Source of the DNA: Bact-19 sp038319215
GTDB taxonomy: Bacteria > Bacteroidota > Bacteroidia > Bacteroidales > ML635J-15
Length of the DNA stretch: 25,581 bases
Direction of reading: 5' to 3'
Assembly: GCA_038319215.1 (NCBI GenBank)
Contig: JBBQCZ010000043.1
Span: forward strand, 1 to 25,581
Made by a program: the position numbers and the translations under genes. Shown piece after piece: positions 7,240 to 16,391 of this stretch (position 1 is the first letter of the stretch; each line of letters opens with the position of its first letter). A model generated the notes under the pieces. The model did not search any database, was not told the origin of the DNA, and saw only the letters and a list, made by a program, of their open reading frames with translations.

Positions 7240-8457
7240 TTAAAACTTTTTATTAACAAATGGTAAATAAAATAGAAATACTATTAAACCACCAACAAAT
7301 ATTATTGCACCAGAAAACAAAAAGGCTTGTTTAATTGAATATAAATCGGCAAACCAACCCATAAAAGGGCCAAAAGCTGAGAATAAAATTCTTATAACAA
7401 AATTACGAACCGACAAAACTGTTGCACGAACTTCTGGCTCGCATAAACGATTTATATAATCTTTTAAAACCGGAGTAGCAATTCCTCTAACAAAGTAAAA
7501 AATCCAAATAACAACAAAAATAACGGTTGCCTCAGTAAGTCCCATAAGAGCATAGGAGCCACTAATAACGATTAATATCATCAATAATGTTGTTTTGCTA
7601 CCAAGTAGTTTTTCAATTTTATATGCATAAATTGTAGCAATACCAACGGTTACATTTACAACCGACCATGCTATTCCAATTTGATATTCGCTAAACCCAT
7701 GAATATCAGCAAGATAAGCTTGAAGAAACCAAGCCATTGTTAAAGTTGCACAACCAATAATAGATGAAAATAAGATATTTAAAGACAGATTTTTTGATTC
7801 AAACAAAGAGTATTTAACAATTGACAGAACATGTTTAAACCCTGCTTTTATCTTGTCGCTATTTATTTTTGGCTCATAAAGTGAGAATGCTGCTGGAATA
7901 GCAATAAAAGCAATTACAGTTTGCCAGTAAAAAGGAGTTCTTAAACTTATCTCCGCTAAAAATCCACCTGCAATCGCCGCCAGTGTTTCTGCAAAATTTC
8001 CAATTGCAAGCACTCTACCTTCGTACTTAACATATTGGTTCTCCCGTCCTTGCAACTTAAGACTGTCGTAGAGTAGAGCCGAATCGCTTCCACTTATAAA
8101 ACTTTGAGCAGTTCCAAGTATTAATTCGGCAATAAGAAATCCATAAAACCCCGATGTAAAACTGTAAACTGCAAATCCAACCGTTCCAAGTATTGCTCCC
8201 AGAATAATTGTATTTTTTCTTCCCCAAACATCAGCCATGTAGCCGCTAGGAATTTCAAGAATAATAACTGCAATAGAATAGATAGCCTGTAATGTTAGCA
8301 CATCTCGCAAATCAAGTCCATGATCCTGATAAAACAAGACAATTATCGGCATATATAACATAAACCATTTAGCGGTTTTAATCAAATATAAGGCGATAAT
8401 ATTTCTTTTAAAAATCTGCATTTGAAGTTGCAAATATAATCGGTTTTTATTGTTCAT
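7240..8457 (-). CDS. MFS transporter
   Basis: 405 residues with about 12 hydrophobic segments, an inner-membrane major facilitator superfamily carrier. The loop 2-3 signature (motif A) is clear: GYMADVWGRKNTI at residues 72-84, followed by hydrophobic helices. The N terminus FMLYMPIIVLFYQDHGL is typical of a Bacteroidota MFS group without known substrate; drug or metabolite efflux is possible. It is transcribed divergently from the C1 peptidase gene and followed by about 146 bp of AT-rich DNA before the acyltransferase gene. The start is uncertain: ATG 8457 gives 405 residues, while an in-frame ATG at 8421 (MQIFKRNI) would give 393, and a perfect -7 box lies between them. Confidence 0.9.
   Translation of the reverse strand: MNNKNRLYLQLQMQIFKRNIIALYLIKTAKWFMLYMPIIVLFYQDHGLDLRDVLTLQAIYSIAVIILEIPSGYMADVWGRKNTIILGAILGTVGFAVYSFTSGFYGFLIAELILGTAQSFISGSDSALLYDSLKLQGRENQYVKYEGRVLAIGNFAETLAAIAGGFLAEISLRTPFYWQTVIAFIAIPAAFSLYEPKINSDKIKAGFKHVLSIVKYSLFESKNLSLNILFSSIIGCATLTMAWFLQAYLADIHGFSEYQIGIAWSVVNVTVGIATIYAYKIEKLLGSKTTLLMILIVISGSYALMGLTEATVIFVVIWIFYFVRGIATPVLKDYINRLCEPEVRATVLSVRNFVIRILFSAFGPFMGWFADLYSIKQAFLFSGAIIFVGGLIVFLFYLPFVNKKF
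8431..8438 (-). promoter_or_regulatory. -7 box (TATATTTG) just inside the annotated MFS start
   Basis: On the minus strand TATATTTG fits TAnnTTTG exactly and lies 9 nt upstream of the in-frame ATG at 8421 but downstream of ATG 8457. If used, the transcript would have a very short leader and start translation at 8421. It may also be a chance match in AT-rich coding DNA. Confidence 0.3.
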
Positions 8458-8541
8458 TTAAAAAAATCAATTTAAATAGAATTAAAACTCGTTTTTTTTT
8501 CAAACTATAATAGTGTACGATGGTTTCTGTAATGTTTTTAG

Positions 8542-8549
8542 TATTTTTG
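8542..8549 (+). promoter_or_regulatory. putative -7 box (TATTTTTG) for the C1 peptidase gene
   Basis: Exact match to the Bacteroidota TAnnTTTG element, 18 nt before ATG 8568. It decides the start: the longer in-frame reading from 8520 would have to be translated through the promoter. A distinct -33 TTTG is not obvious upstream. Confidence 0.5.
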
Positions 8550-8567
8550 CACTTAAATATTATTACT

Positions 8568-9965
8568 ATGATGAAAAAAATATCTATTTTATTAACGTTA
8601 GCCCTTTTTGCTGGTTACAGTTTTTCACAAACTGGGAATCTTGACGAAACAACACTAAACGTTATTCGCAATGGCTATAAAACTCAAGCTGACAACGACA
8701 AAGCAGTACGAAATGCTCTTTCTAACAATGACATTAAAACCATTGCAACAAACCGAGACATTGCAGGAAAAGCCGACTATAATTTTAAATACAAGGTAAA
8801 TGTATCAGGAATAACCGATCAAAAAAGTTCTGGAAGATGCTGGATGTTTACAGGATTAAACACTTTGCGTCCACAAATAATAAAAGAAAAAAATCTTTCT
8901 GGATTTGAGTTTTCGACAAACTATTTATATTTTTATGATTTATTGGAGAAATCAAATTTATTTCTTGAAGCAACGTTAACACATGCTGATAAAGAAATGA
9001 GCGACCAAACGGTTGATTGGTTATTTAAAAATCCTATTGGGGACGGTGGTGTCTGGAATTCCTTTTCAAATATTGCCACAAAATATGGGGTTGTTCCTAA
9101 AACAGTAATGCCAGAAACCTATCACTCCGAAAATACAAGCTGGATAAATCAGATTTTAGCCAAAAAATTGCGAGAATATGGGTTAGCACTACGAGAATTA
9201 AAAAAACTCAAGGCATCAGATAAAAAAATAAATGAGGAGAAGCTCAAAATGATCTCCGAAATTTATCGTTTATTGGTATTATTTCTAGGTGAACCACCAA
9301 CTGAGTTTCAATACCGTTTTGTCGATAAAACAGACAACATTGGGGAATATAAAACTTATAGCCCAAAAAGCTTTTTTGCAGAGATGTTTCCAGATTTTAA
9401 AGGAGATGATTATATAATGCTAATGAATGACCCAAGCAGGGAATACTATAAAGTTTTTGAAATTGAATATGACAGAAATGTATTAGAAGGACGTAATTGG
9501 AGGTATTTAAATTTACCCGCAGACGAGATTAAGACATTTGCAATTGCCAGTATTAAAAACAATGAAGCTATGTACTCCTCGTGCGATGTTGGAAAAGAAC
9601 TTAGCAAAACAGATGGAACTTTAGACTTAAACAATTACGATTTTGAGGCACTACTTGGCACTGAGTTCGGCATGTCAAAAGCAGAAAGAATTAAAACCTA
9701 CGATAGTGGTTCGTCTCACGCTATGTTGCTTATGGCTGTAGACACCGATAACGATGAAAATCCAGTAAAATGGCAATTCGAAAACTCATGGGGTTCGTCA
9801 TATGGCCATAATGGATACTTAATTTTTACAGATGAGTGGTTTGACGAGTATATGTTTCGAGTAATTGTTAATAAGAAATACCTAGACGAAAAAACCATAA
9901 AGCTTCTAAACCAAACGCCAATAATGTTGCCACCTTGGGACCCAATGTTTATGTCTGACAATTAA
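8568..9965 (+). CDS. secreted C1B-family cysteine peptidase (bleomycin hydrolase/aminopeptidase C type)
   Basis: 465 residues from ATG 8568. The N terminus MMKKISILLTLALFAGYSFS is a Sec signal peptide, cleaved before or near Gln21, so the enzyme is exported, unlike cytoplasmic PepC. The catalytic triad of peptidase family C1B is intact: DQKSSGRCWMFT with Cys91, SGSSHAMLLM with His384, and FENSWG with Asn406. The long insert between Cys and His is typical of bleomycin hydrolase/PepC. The expected activity is aminopeptidase or peptide trimming in periplasm or outside the cell. ATG 8571 is an equally good start. It is followed after 17 nt by the asnB-like gene on the same strand and may share its transcript, though a functional link to polysaccharide synthesis is not evident. 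Confidence 0.92.
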   Translation: MMKKISILLTLALFAGYSFSQTGNLDETTLNVIRNGYKTQADNDKAVRNALSNNDIKTIATNRDIAGKADYNFKYKVNVSGITDQKSSGRCWMFTGLNTLRPQIIKEKNLSGFEFSTNYLYFYDLLEKSNLFLEATLTHADKEMSDQTVDWLFKNPIGDGGVWNSFSNIATKYGVVPKTVMPETYHSENTSWINQILAKKLREYGLALRELKKLKASDKKINEEKLKMISEIYRLLVLFLGEPPTEFQYRFVDKTDNIGEYKTYSPKSFFAEMFPDFKGDDYIMLMNDPSREYYKVFEIEYDRNVLEGRNWRYLNLPADEIKTFAIASIKNNEAMYSSCDVGKELSKTDGTLDLNNYDFEALLGTEFGMSKAERIKTYDSGSSHAMLLMAVDTDNDENPVKWQFENSWGSSYGHNGYLIFTDEWFDEYMFRVIVNKKYLDEKTIKLLNQTPIMLPPWDPMFMSDN

Positions 9966-9982
9966 TCACCAAAAATGAAGAT

Positions 9983-11869
9983 ATGTGTGGGATTACAGGA
10001 ATATATTGTTTCAACGAATCAGCAGAGAATTACGAAAGCAAACTCAAACTAGCGGTAGAGTCTTTAAAATCTCGTGGGCCTGATAGCAATGGTATTTTTA
10101 TAAATCAAAATATTGGTTTAGGACACACCAGATTATCAATTATTGACACAAGCGCTGCCGGATCTCAACCATTTATTGATAAAAGTGGGAAGTATGCTAT
10201 CGTTTTTAATGGCGAGTTTTATAACCATAATGACTTTAGGCAAGAGTTGAAAAATGATGGAATTGATTTCGATTCTGAGACAGATACAGAAGTACTTCTT
10301 TATTTATTAATTAAATATGGGACTCTTGCTATAGCCAAAATAAACGGCTGCTTTTCGTTTGCATTTTACGATTTAAATAAGAATACCTGTCTTTTAGTTC
10401 GAGATAGAATGGGAATTAATCCGCTATTGTATTACAAAGATGATGACAAATTGATATTTGCTTCCGAAATGAAAGCAATTTTCTCTTTTGGAATTCCAAA
10501 AATACTAAATCACGATTCGCTTGTTACATATTTGCAGCTTAATTATCTTCCAACAAATTGTAGCATAATTGAAAATGTACATAAACTTGAACCAGGCCAT
10601 TATCTAGAAATATCGCAAAACGGAGTTTCGATTCAAAAGTACTATGAAATTCCAACTTATAATTCCGCCTCAACTATTGATGATTATGAAACTGCTAAGT
10701 CTAATTTAAAAACGCTGCTCGATAATTCTGTTAAGAGAAGAATGATTGCCGACGTGCCACTCGGTTGTTTTTTAAGTGGTGGAATTGACTCAACAATTAT
10801 AACAGCACTTGCATCACAGCACACTGTCAATCTAAATACTTTTTCTATTGGGTTTAAGGATAATGAATATTTTGACGAGACTTGTTATGCCGATATTGTA
10901 GCAAAAAAATTCAAAACAAATCATACGGTTTTTAAAATATCAAATGATGATTTGCTGCACAATCTAAATTCTGCCATAAACTATTTAGACGAACCATTTG
11001 CAGATTCCTCAGCATTAGCTGTAAACATTTTAAGCAAACTAACTCGAGAAAAAGTAACGGTAGCACTTAGTGGTGATGGTGCCGACGAAATGTTTGCAGG
11101 TTATAACAAGCATTCTGCTCATTACAAAGCGGCATTGGCTGGTCCAAAGGAAAAGATAGCAGCAACACTGCATCCTATATGGAAAGCACTGCCAAAATCG
11201 AGAAACTCAAAAACTGCAAACCTTGCGCGTCAACTCGACCGTTTTGCAAGTGGCTATAAATTAAGTCCAGAAGAAAGGTATTGGTTTTGGGCAAGTATCG
11301 GAAGCACAGATTATACAACAAGCATCCTTCTTCAACAGCCTAACAATCAACGCATTAATGATATTAAACAAAAATATTTAACAAACACAAGCAACTTTAA
11401 AGATTTAAATGCAGTCCTTTATACTGATATGAAATTAGTATTGCAAGGAGATATGCTTACAAAAGTTGATCTAATGTCAATGGCAAACAGTCTTGAAGTT
11501 AGAACTCCTTTTCTTGACCACACCGTGGTTGACTACGTATTTGGATTGCCAGCAAATTACAAAATTTCGGCTACTAGTAAGAAACTTATTTTAAAAGAAA
11601 CATTTAAGGATTTAATTCCTCATGAATTACTTAATAGGCCAAAACACGGATTTGAAGTGCCCTTGCTCAAGTGGTTTAAAAACGAATTATGGTCATTAAT
11701 TGACACTGATTTATTATCCGAGAAATTCATATCAGAACAAGCTTTATTTAATTATAATACAATCAGAGATTTAAAGAAAAAGATACATTCTACCAACCCT
11801 GGCGATACCGCAGCAAAAGTTTGGGCATTAATAGTGTTTCAAAATTGGTGGAAAAAATATTTTAATTAA
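9983..11869 (+). CDS. asnB: asparagine synthetase (glutamine-hydrolysing), AsnB type
   Basis: 628 residues. An N-terminal class II glutamine amidotransferase domain starts MCGITG with nucleophile Cys2, followed by RGPDSNG, LGHTRLSIID and FNGEFYN. The C-terminal synthetase domain has the PP-loop SGGIDST (265-271) for ATP pyrophosphate, then LDEPFADSSA, LSGDGADEMFAGY and EVRTPFLDH. It hydrolyses glutamine and transfers ammonia to an adenylated carboxylate, classically aspartate. The length and neighbours (GT4, OPX, Wzc) match the AsnB-like amidotransferases found in exopolysaccharide loci, where amidation of a sugar uronate has been proposed. It could equally be the housekeeping asparagine synthetase; sequence alone does not decide. 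Five nt separate its stop from the glycosyltransferase start. Confidence 0.9.
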   Translation: MCGITGIYCFNESAENYESKLKLAVESLKSRGPDSNGIFINQNIGLGHTRLSIIDTSAAGSQPFIDKSGKYAIVFNGEFYNHNDFRQELKNDGIDFDSETDTEVLLYLLIKYGTLAIAKINGCFSFAFYDLNKNTCLLVRDRMGINPLLYYKDDDKLIFASEMKAIFSFGIPKILNHDSLVTYLQLNYLPTNCSIIENVHKLEPGHYLEISQNGVSIQKYYEIPTYNSASTIDDYETAKSNLKTLLDNSVKRRMIADVPLGCFLSGGIDSTIITALASQHTVNLNTFSIGFKDNEYFDETCYADIVAKKFKTNHTVFKISNDDLLHNLNSAINYLDEPFADSSALAVNILSKLTREKVTVALSGDGADEMFAGYNKHSAHYKAALAGPKEKIAATLHPIWKALPKSRNSKTANLARQLDRFASGYKLSPEERYWFWASIGSTDYTTSILLQQPNNQRINDIKQKYLTNTSNFKDLNAVLYTDMKLVLQGDMLTKVDLMSMANSLEVRTPFLDHTVVDYVFGLPANYKISATSKKLILKETFKDLIPHELLNRPKHGFEVPLLKWFKNELWSLIDTDLLSEKFISEQALFNYNTIRDLKKKIHSTNPGDTAAKVWALIVFQNWWKKYFN

Positions 11870-11874
11870 TTTAT

Positions 11875-13062
11875 ATGCCAAAAGTATTAAGAATAATAAA
11901 CAGATTTAATCTTGGTGGCCCTACGTACAATGTTGCTTACTTGAGTAAGTATATGGCTCCTGAATATGACACATTACTTGTTGGTGGAATGAATGACAAC
12001 CATGAGGCATGTTCAGATTATATAATTAAGAAATTGGGAATTCATGCTATTACGATTCCCGAAATGATGCGTGAAATTGGGTATAATGATGTGGTTGCGT
12101 ATCATAAGATTAAAGAAATTATTAGAAGGTATAAACCAGATATTGTGCACACACATGCATCAAAAGCAGGGTATTTGGGTAGGCGTGCAGCTGCAAAATT
12201 AAATGTGCCAGTAATAGTTCACACCTTTCACGGACATATTTTTCATTCATATTTTAACAAACATAAAACTGCAGTTTTTAAAAAAATAGAACAAAATCTT
12301 GCAGAAAAGAGCACTGCGATCATTGCCATTAGCGACATTCAAAAAAGAGAATTGTGCGAAATTCATAAAATAGCTGATGAGAATAAATTTAGAGTAATTC
12401 CTCTAGGATTCGACCTCGACCGTTTTCAAGAAAATTATGAATCAAAGAGAGCTTTTTTTAGAAGTACTTATGGAATAAAAAACGATGAGATTGTTATTTC
12501 TATTGTAGGAAGACTTGTAGCCGTAAAAAACCACCCTTTATTTATAAGGGCTATAAGTGTAGTAAAACAAAAAACCACAAAAAAGATCAAAGCGATGATA
12601 GTGGGAGATGGATCGCTTAGAAACGATTTAGTTTATCTTGCTCAATCGCTTGGATTAAAATGCTCGACTCCAGAGTCTCGAAACGAAAATGCAGATATCG
12701 TTTTTACATCTTGGATACAGGATGCCGATATTGTTTTTGCCGGATCCGAAATTACAGCACTCACGTCTTTTAACGAAGGAACACCAGTATCTCTAATAGA
12801 ATCGCAAGCAGCTAATACTCCAATAGTTTCAACCAATGTTGGGGGAATAGAAGATGTGGTTTTAAAAGAAAAAACAGCACTCTTAGCTGAAAATGACAAT
12901 CTCGAAGATTACAGTAATAAATTACTTGAACTTGTTGAAAATGATATTTTACGCAAGCAAATGGCAGAATCGGGTTGGGATTTTGTTAAAGGAAAGTTTC
13001 ATTATTCTCGCTTGGTAAATGATATGAAAACCTTATATGATGAGCTATTACAGCATAAATAA
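11875..13062 (+). CDS. GT4-family glycosyltransferase
   Basis: 395 residues with the GT-B architecture of family GT4. The N-terminal acceptor domain begins KVLRIINRFNLGGPTYN, followed by PDIVHTHASKAGYLGRRAA and HTFHGHIFHSYF. The C-terminal nucleotide-sugar domain has VSIVGRLVAVKNHPLFI, AMIVGDG, and the E-x7-E region FNEGTPVSLIESQA then VGGIEDVV. The Glu in SLIE should contact the donor. It is a cytoplasmic or membrane-associated retaining enzyme that adds a sugar to a lipid-linked glycan; donor and acceptor are unknown. It sits 5 nt after asnB and 70 nt before the export lipoprotein gene. Confidence 0.92.
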   Translation: MPKVLRIINRFNLGGPTYNVAYLSKYMAPEYDTLLVGGMNDNHEACSDYIIKKLGIHAITIPEMMREIGYNDVVAYHKIKEIIRRYKPDIVHTHASKAGYLGRRAAAKLNVPVIVHTFHGHIFHSYFNKHKTAVFKKIEQNLAEKSTAIIAISDIQKRELCEIHKIADENKFRVIPLGFDLDRFQENYESKRAFFRSTYGIKNDEIVISIVGRLVAVKNHPLFIRAISVVKQKTTKKIKAMIVGDGSLRNDLVYLAQSLGLKCSTPESRNENADIVFTSWIQDADIVFAGSEITALTSFNEGTPVSLIESQAANTPIVSTNVGGIEDVVLKEKTALLAENDNLEDYSNKLLELVENDILRKQMAESGWDFVKGKFHYSRLVNDMKTLYDELLQHK

Positions 13063-13103
13063 TAATAATTAGCTTATATAGTCAACTGAAAAGAATATTT
13101 TTT

Positions 13104-13111
13104 TATTTTTG
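13104..13111 (+). promoter_or_regulatory. putative -7 box (TATTTTTG) upstream of the OPX gene
   Basis: Exact TAnnTTTG match 21 nt before the ATG at 13133, inside the largest gap (70 bp) of the polysaccharide cluster. It suggests an internal promoter for the export genes. A second partial box (TAGTTTG) follows directly at 13112-13118. Confidence 0.45.
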
Positions 13112-13132
13112 TAGTTTGTAATACGCAACAAC

Positions 13133-13918
13133 ATGAAAACTAAAATATTCTTACTTCTCTCAATAATAACAGTTTTTCTAACTGCAAACTCTTGTCAAAC
13201 GCTACGACCTTCGGAGATGTTTCAAACTGACGAAAACCATACAGTTACAGCGTTTGAGCCATCAAAATTGGAATATATCATTCAACCTTATGATAAAATT
13301 TCTTTAAGAGTAGTTAGTAATATTGGCGAATCTTTCTTTAGTGCTCCTAATTCAGATCAAGGTAGCGGTTCTGATTATCAGCGAAATCAACAAGGCTTTG
13401 AGTTTCCAGTAGAATTTGACGGTAAGATAAAAGTTCCTATATTGGGAAGAATTCCTTTGAGTGGAAAAACCGTACGACAAGCAGAGCTTTATTTAGAAGA
13501 GTTGTATGGCGAATATTTTATAAACCCTTTTGTTCTAGTTGAAATAACCAACCGAAAAGTTATGATTTTTATGAATAGTGGCACAAATGCAACAATAGTT
13601 GAAATGCCAAGTGAAAATCTTACTTTAATTGAAGCAATTGCGCAGATTGGTGGAATTTCGGAAATTAGCCGTTCATACAAAATTAAACTAATTAGAGGTG
13701 ATTTAACAAAAAACCCGGAGGTTTATTATTGGAACATCTCAAACCTAGCAGATTTAAAAAACTCAAATATTTATCTTGAAGCAAATGATATTATTTATAT
13801 CGACAGCAAGCCTCAATATGTTTCAAGAGTATTACGTGAGGCAAGCCCATATCTTACTCTAGTTACAACACTAGTAACTATTTATGGCGTTTTCTTTAAA
13901 CTTAACAATCCAAATTAA
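13133..13918 (+). CDS. polysaccharide export outer-membrane lipoprotein (OPX/Wza-like)
   Basis: 261 residues. Signal peptide MKTKIFLLLSIITVFLTA with lipobox ANSC; Cys21 is the likely lipidated residue. A Poly_export domain follows (YIIQPYDKISLRVVS), then KVPILGRIPLSGKTVRQAE, which is the typical junction to an SLBB-type segment, and NDIIYIDSK. A C-terminal hydrophobic stretch near residues 237-256 (YLTLVTTLVTIYGVFF) may insert in the outer membrane, as the terminal helix of Wza does. OPX proteins form the outer-membrane conduit for capsule or exopolysaccharide and contact the Wzc-type co-polymerase encoded next, 7 nt downstream. The two are clearly one unit. Confidence 0.92.
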   Translation: MKTKIFLLLSIITVFLTANSCQTLRPSEMFQTDENHTVTAFEPSKLEYIIQPYDKISLRVVSNIGESFFSAPNSDQGSGSDYQRNQQGFEFPVEFDGKIKVPILGRIPLSGKTVRQAELYLEELYGEYFINPFVLVEITNRKVMIFMNSGTNATIVEMPSENLTLIEAIAQIGGISEISRSYKIKLIRGDLTKNPEVYYWNISNLADLKNSNIYLEANDIIYIDSKPQYVSRVLREASPYLTLVTTLVTIYGVFFKLNNPN

Positions 13919-13925
13919 TCAGAAA

Positions 13926-16391
13926 ATGGAACAATCCAAGATACCTTTTTTTAATCAAAAATTTGATCCCAGAACATTCCTTGCAATTTTTAAAAGGAAT
14001 TTTTGGATGGTATTAGTTATTCTAGCTGTTTCCATCGTTTCTGGATATGCATTTTTCCGATACACCCGTCCGGTTTTTAAAACAACTACGGTTTTACAGA
14101 TTAAGAACGAAAATAAAACAAATCAAATATTAGGGATTAACTCCGGAATTATGGAGACAGACCTTGCTCCTGTTATTGAGTTATTAAGATCCAACGAATT
14201 TCTAAAAACTGTGGTTTCGTCATTGCCTCTGGATGTTAGTTATTTTCGCCAAGGTACATTTTTATCAACAGAGCTTTACGGGAACACTCCATTTGAAGTA
14301 AAATACAGAATCAATAATACGATTATTCTTGATCAAAAGATTTCGTGCGAGTTTGTTGATTACCAATGTCATTTATCTTACGAAACAGGAGGCAGGACTT
14401 ACGAGTATCTTATTAGCCCTGAAGAATGGAAATCAGTTTTTGGGATGGAAGTATTTATACACTTTCCATCGAAAAAAGATATGGAATTGGAATTAGATCC
14501 TGATAATAAATCTCAATATTTTTTTACTATTAACAATTCTAAAACCATTCTAAACAATATAAGTCAAAATTTAACCATTCAGATTTTAAATGAAACTGCT
14601 GGTACAATTCTGATAACATATAACGATTTCAATGCCCGAAAATCATCTGAGATTACAAATGCTATAGCTGAGAAATTTATCGAATTTGATGAGAATAAGA
14701 AAAAAGAAAGTGCAAATAATATTATAAAATATATTGACCAGCAAATGGAGAATGTATTTACTGAACTAAACTCTACCGAAAAAAACTTACACGATTTTAG
14801 AACCCAGAATAATATTAAAGCAACAAACGAGAGTATTCTATTTAATAAATCGAGCTTGTACACCTCGAAAATGTCAGAACTTGAGACAAAGTCATTGAAT
14901 ATAGATTTTGAAATCATGACATTGGAAAAGATTGCCGAAAAAATAAAAAAAGACCCAGAGATTAAAACATACGAAATACTTGCAATGCTATCTGGCCAGC
15001 AATCTGAGACTTTTTTATCGGGAATGATTAATACCTTACAAGAACTAATCAACAAAAGAGAAATATTGCTATTTGATATTACAACCAATAATCATAAAAT
15101 TGTAACTATTGATGAACAAATAAAATCGAAAAAATCCACCATTATAGATTTTGTAGGATCAACTATTGGACGATTAAAAGCAGAAAAGATTGAATACAAT
15201 AAGAAAGTCCGAGAGATGGAAGGTCAAGCATTTGAAGATTCCCCTTACGACGAAATAGAATATGCTAGATTGGTTCGACTTTATTCGATAAATGAAGAAT
15301 TTTATTCTCAGTTAATAAAAACAAAAGCAGAAACTTTAATCTCTCAAGCTGGATATGTTAGCGATAATTTAATATTGGATAAAGCGTCGATACCCGCTGT
15401 TCCTGATTTTCCAATTTTAAGCAAAGTTATTTTAATGTCTTTAATTATAGCGGTTGTAATCTCTGCATTACTAATTGTATTAAAATACCTTTTATTTAAC
15501 AAAATACTATCAACAGCAGACATTACCGAATATACAGACATTCCAGTAATCGGTGGTATTCCTACTGCTAAAATAGACATGGATGTTTCTCAGGTGGTTG
15601 TGCATCAACGACCTAAATCTATGATGGCTGAAGCATTTAGAAACATTCGTTCAAATATAGATTTCTATCCAATTTCGACTCCAAGTCGCGTAATTGCAAT
15701 TTCATCAACCATTGCTGGTGAAGGAAAAACCTTTGTTGGATTAAACATTGCTGCAATATATGCAATGACAGGAAAAAGTGTACTGATAATTGACTTAGAT
15801 TTACGCAAACCGAGATTAGACAAGTGTTTTGCAGTTGATAACCGGAAGGGTGTAAGTACAATTTTAATAAACAAACATAAATATCAAGAGTGTGTCCAAG
15901 ACAGTGAAGTTGAAAATTTACATTTTATTACATCAGGACCAATACCACCAAATCCTGCCGAAATTATTCTTGGCGATAATTTAAAAAATCTAATAAAAGA
16001 ATTGAGAGCTGCTTATGACATTGTGATTATTGACACACCACCAATTGGTATAGTTACTGATGCTCTAATTTCATATAATTTGGCTGACAATAAGCTATAT
16101 GTTATGAGATCGGGAATAAGTCCAAAATCATTTATCGAAAATGTAAACTCTTTTGCCACTGGCAGTAAACTCGAAAATATGGCTATTGTTCTTAATGCAG
16201 TAGAAAAAAGCTCTGGCAGATATGGATATGGTTATAAAACTGGTTATGGTTACCAATACGGTTATAATTCTTATGGCTATGGATATGGGTATTTAACTAA
16301 AATACATAATTCATATTATGGAGAAGAAGTTGAAGACACTAGAAACAAGCTTCAAAAATTGATTGACAAATTTAAAAAAGTAAAAAAATGA
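13926..16391 (+). CDS. Wzc-like polysaccharide co-polymerase with C-terminal BY-kinase domain
   Basis: 821 residues from ATG 13926; an upstream ATG at 13884 lies inside the OPX gene and is rejected. A Wzz-type domain with TM1 near residues 25-45 is followed by a long periplasmic coiled region (about 230-480) and TM2 near 495-520. The cytoplasmic bacterial tyrosine kinase domain has Walker A AGEGKT (597-602, Lys601), Walker A' VLIIDLDLRKPRLD and Walker B VIIDTPP. The C-terminal tail is an unusually regular Tyr/Gly cluster: 13 tyrosines between residues 766 and 798. In this family the kinase phosphorylates the tail of neighbouring subunits, and phosphorylation cycling controls ring assembly and polymer length. 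It overlaps the next gene by 4 nt (ATGA). Confidence 0.94.
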   Translation: MEQSKIPFFNQKFDPRTFLAIFKRNFWMVLVILAVSIVSGYAFFRYTRPVFKTTTVLQIKNENKTNQILGINSGIMETDLAPVIELLRSNEFLKTVVSSLPLDVSYFRQGTFLSTELYGNTPFEVKYRINNTIILDQKISCEFVDYQCHLSYETGGRTYEYLISPEEWKSVFGMEVFIHFPSKKDMELELDPDNKSQYFFTINNSKTILNNISQNLTIQILNETAGTILITYNDFNARKSSEITNAIAEKFIEFDENKKKESANNIIKYIDQQMENVFTELNSTEKNLHDFRTQNNIKATNESILFNKSSLYTSKMSELETKSLNIDFEIMTLEKIAEKIKKDPEIKTYEILAMLSGQQSETFLSGMINTLQELINKREILLFDITTNNHKIVTIDEQIKSKKSTIIDFVGSTIGRLKAEKIEYNKKVREMEGQAFEDSPYDEIEYARLVRLYSINEEFYSQLIKTKAETLISQAGYVSDNLILDKASIPAVPDFPILSKVILMSLIIAVVISALLIVLKYLLFNKILSTADITEYTDIPVIGGIPTAKIDMDVSQVVVHQRPKSMMAEAFRNIRSNIDFYPISTPSRVIAISSTIAGEGKTFVGLNIAAIYAMTGKSVLIIDLDLRKPRLDKCFAVDNRKGVSTILINKHKYQECVQDSEVENLHFITSGPIPPNPAEIILGDNLKNLIKELRAAYDIVIIDTPPIGIVTDALISYNLADNKLYVMRSGISPKSFIENVNSFATGSKLENMAIVLNAVEKSSGRYGYGYKTGYGYQYGYNSYGYGYGYLTKIHNSYYGEEVEDTRNKLQKLIDKFKKVKK

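Noticed and set aside
8520..8567. Upstream start for the C1 peptidase
   Set aside because: It includes the -7 box TATTTTTG; the signal peptide begins properly at 8568.
13884..13925. Upstream start for the Wzc-like protein
   Set aside because: It lies within the end of the OPX gene; ATG 13926 gives the normal N terminus.
14579..15088. 169-codon minus-strand frame inside wzc
   Set aside because: Antisense to the strongly supported coiled region; Ser/Ile/Phe-rich shadow composition.
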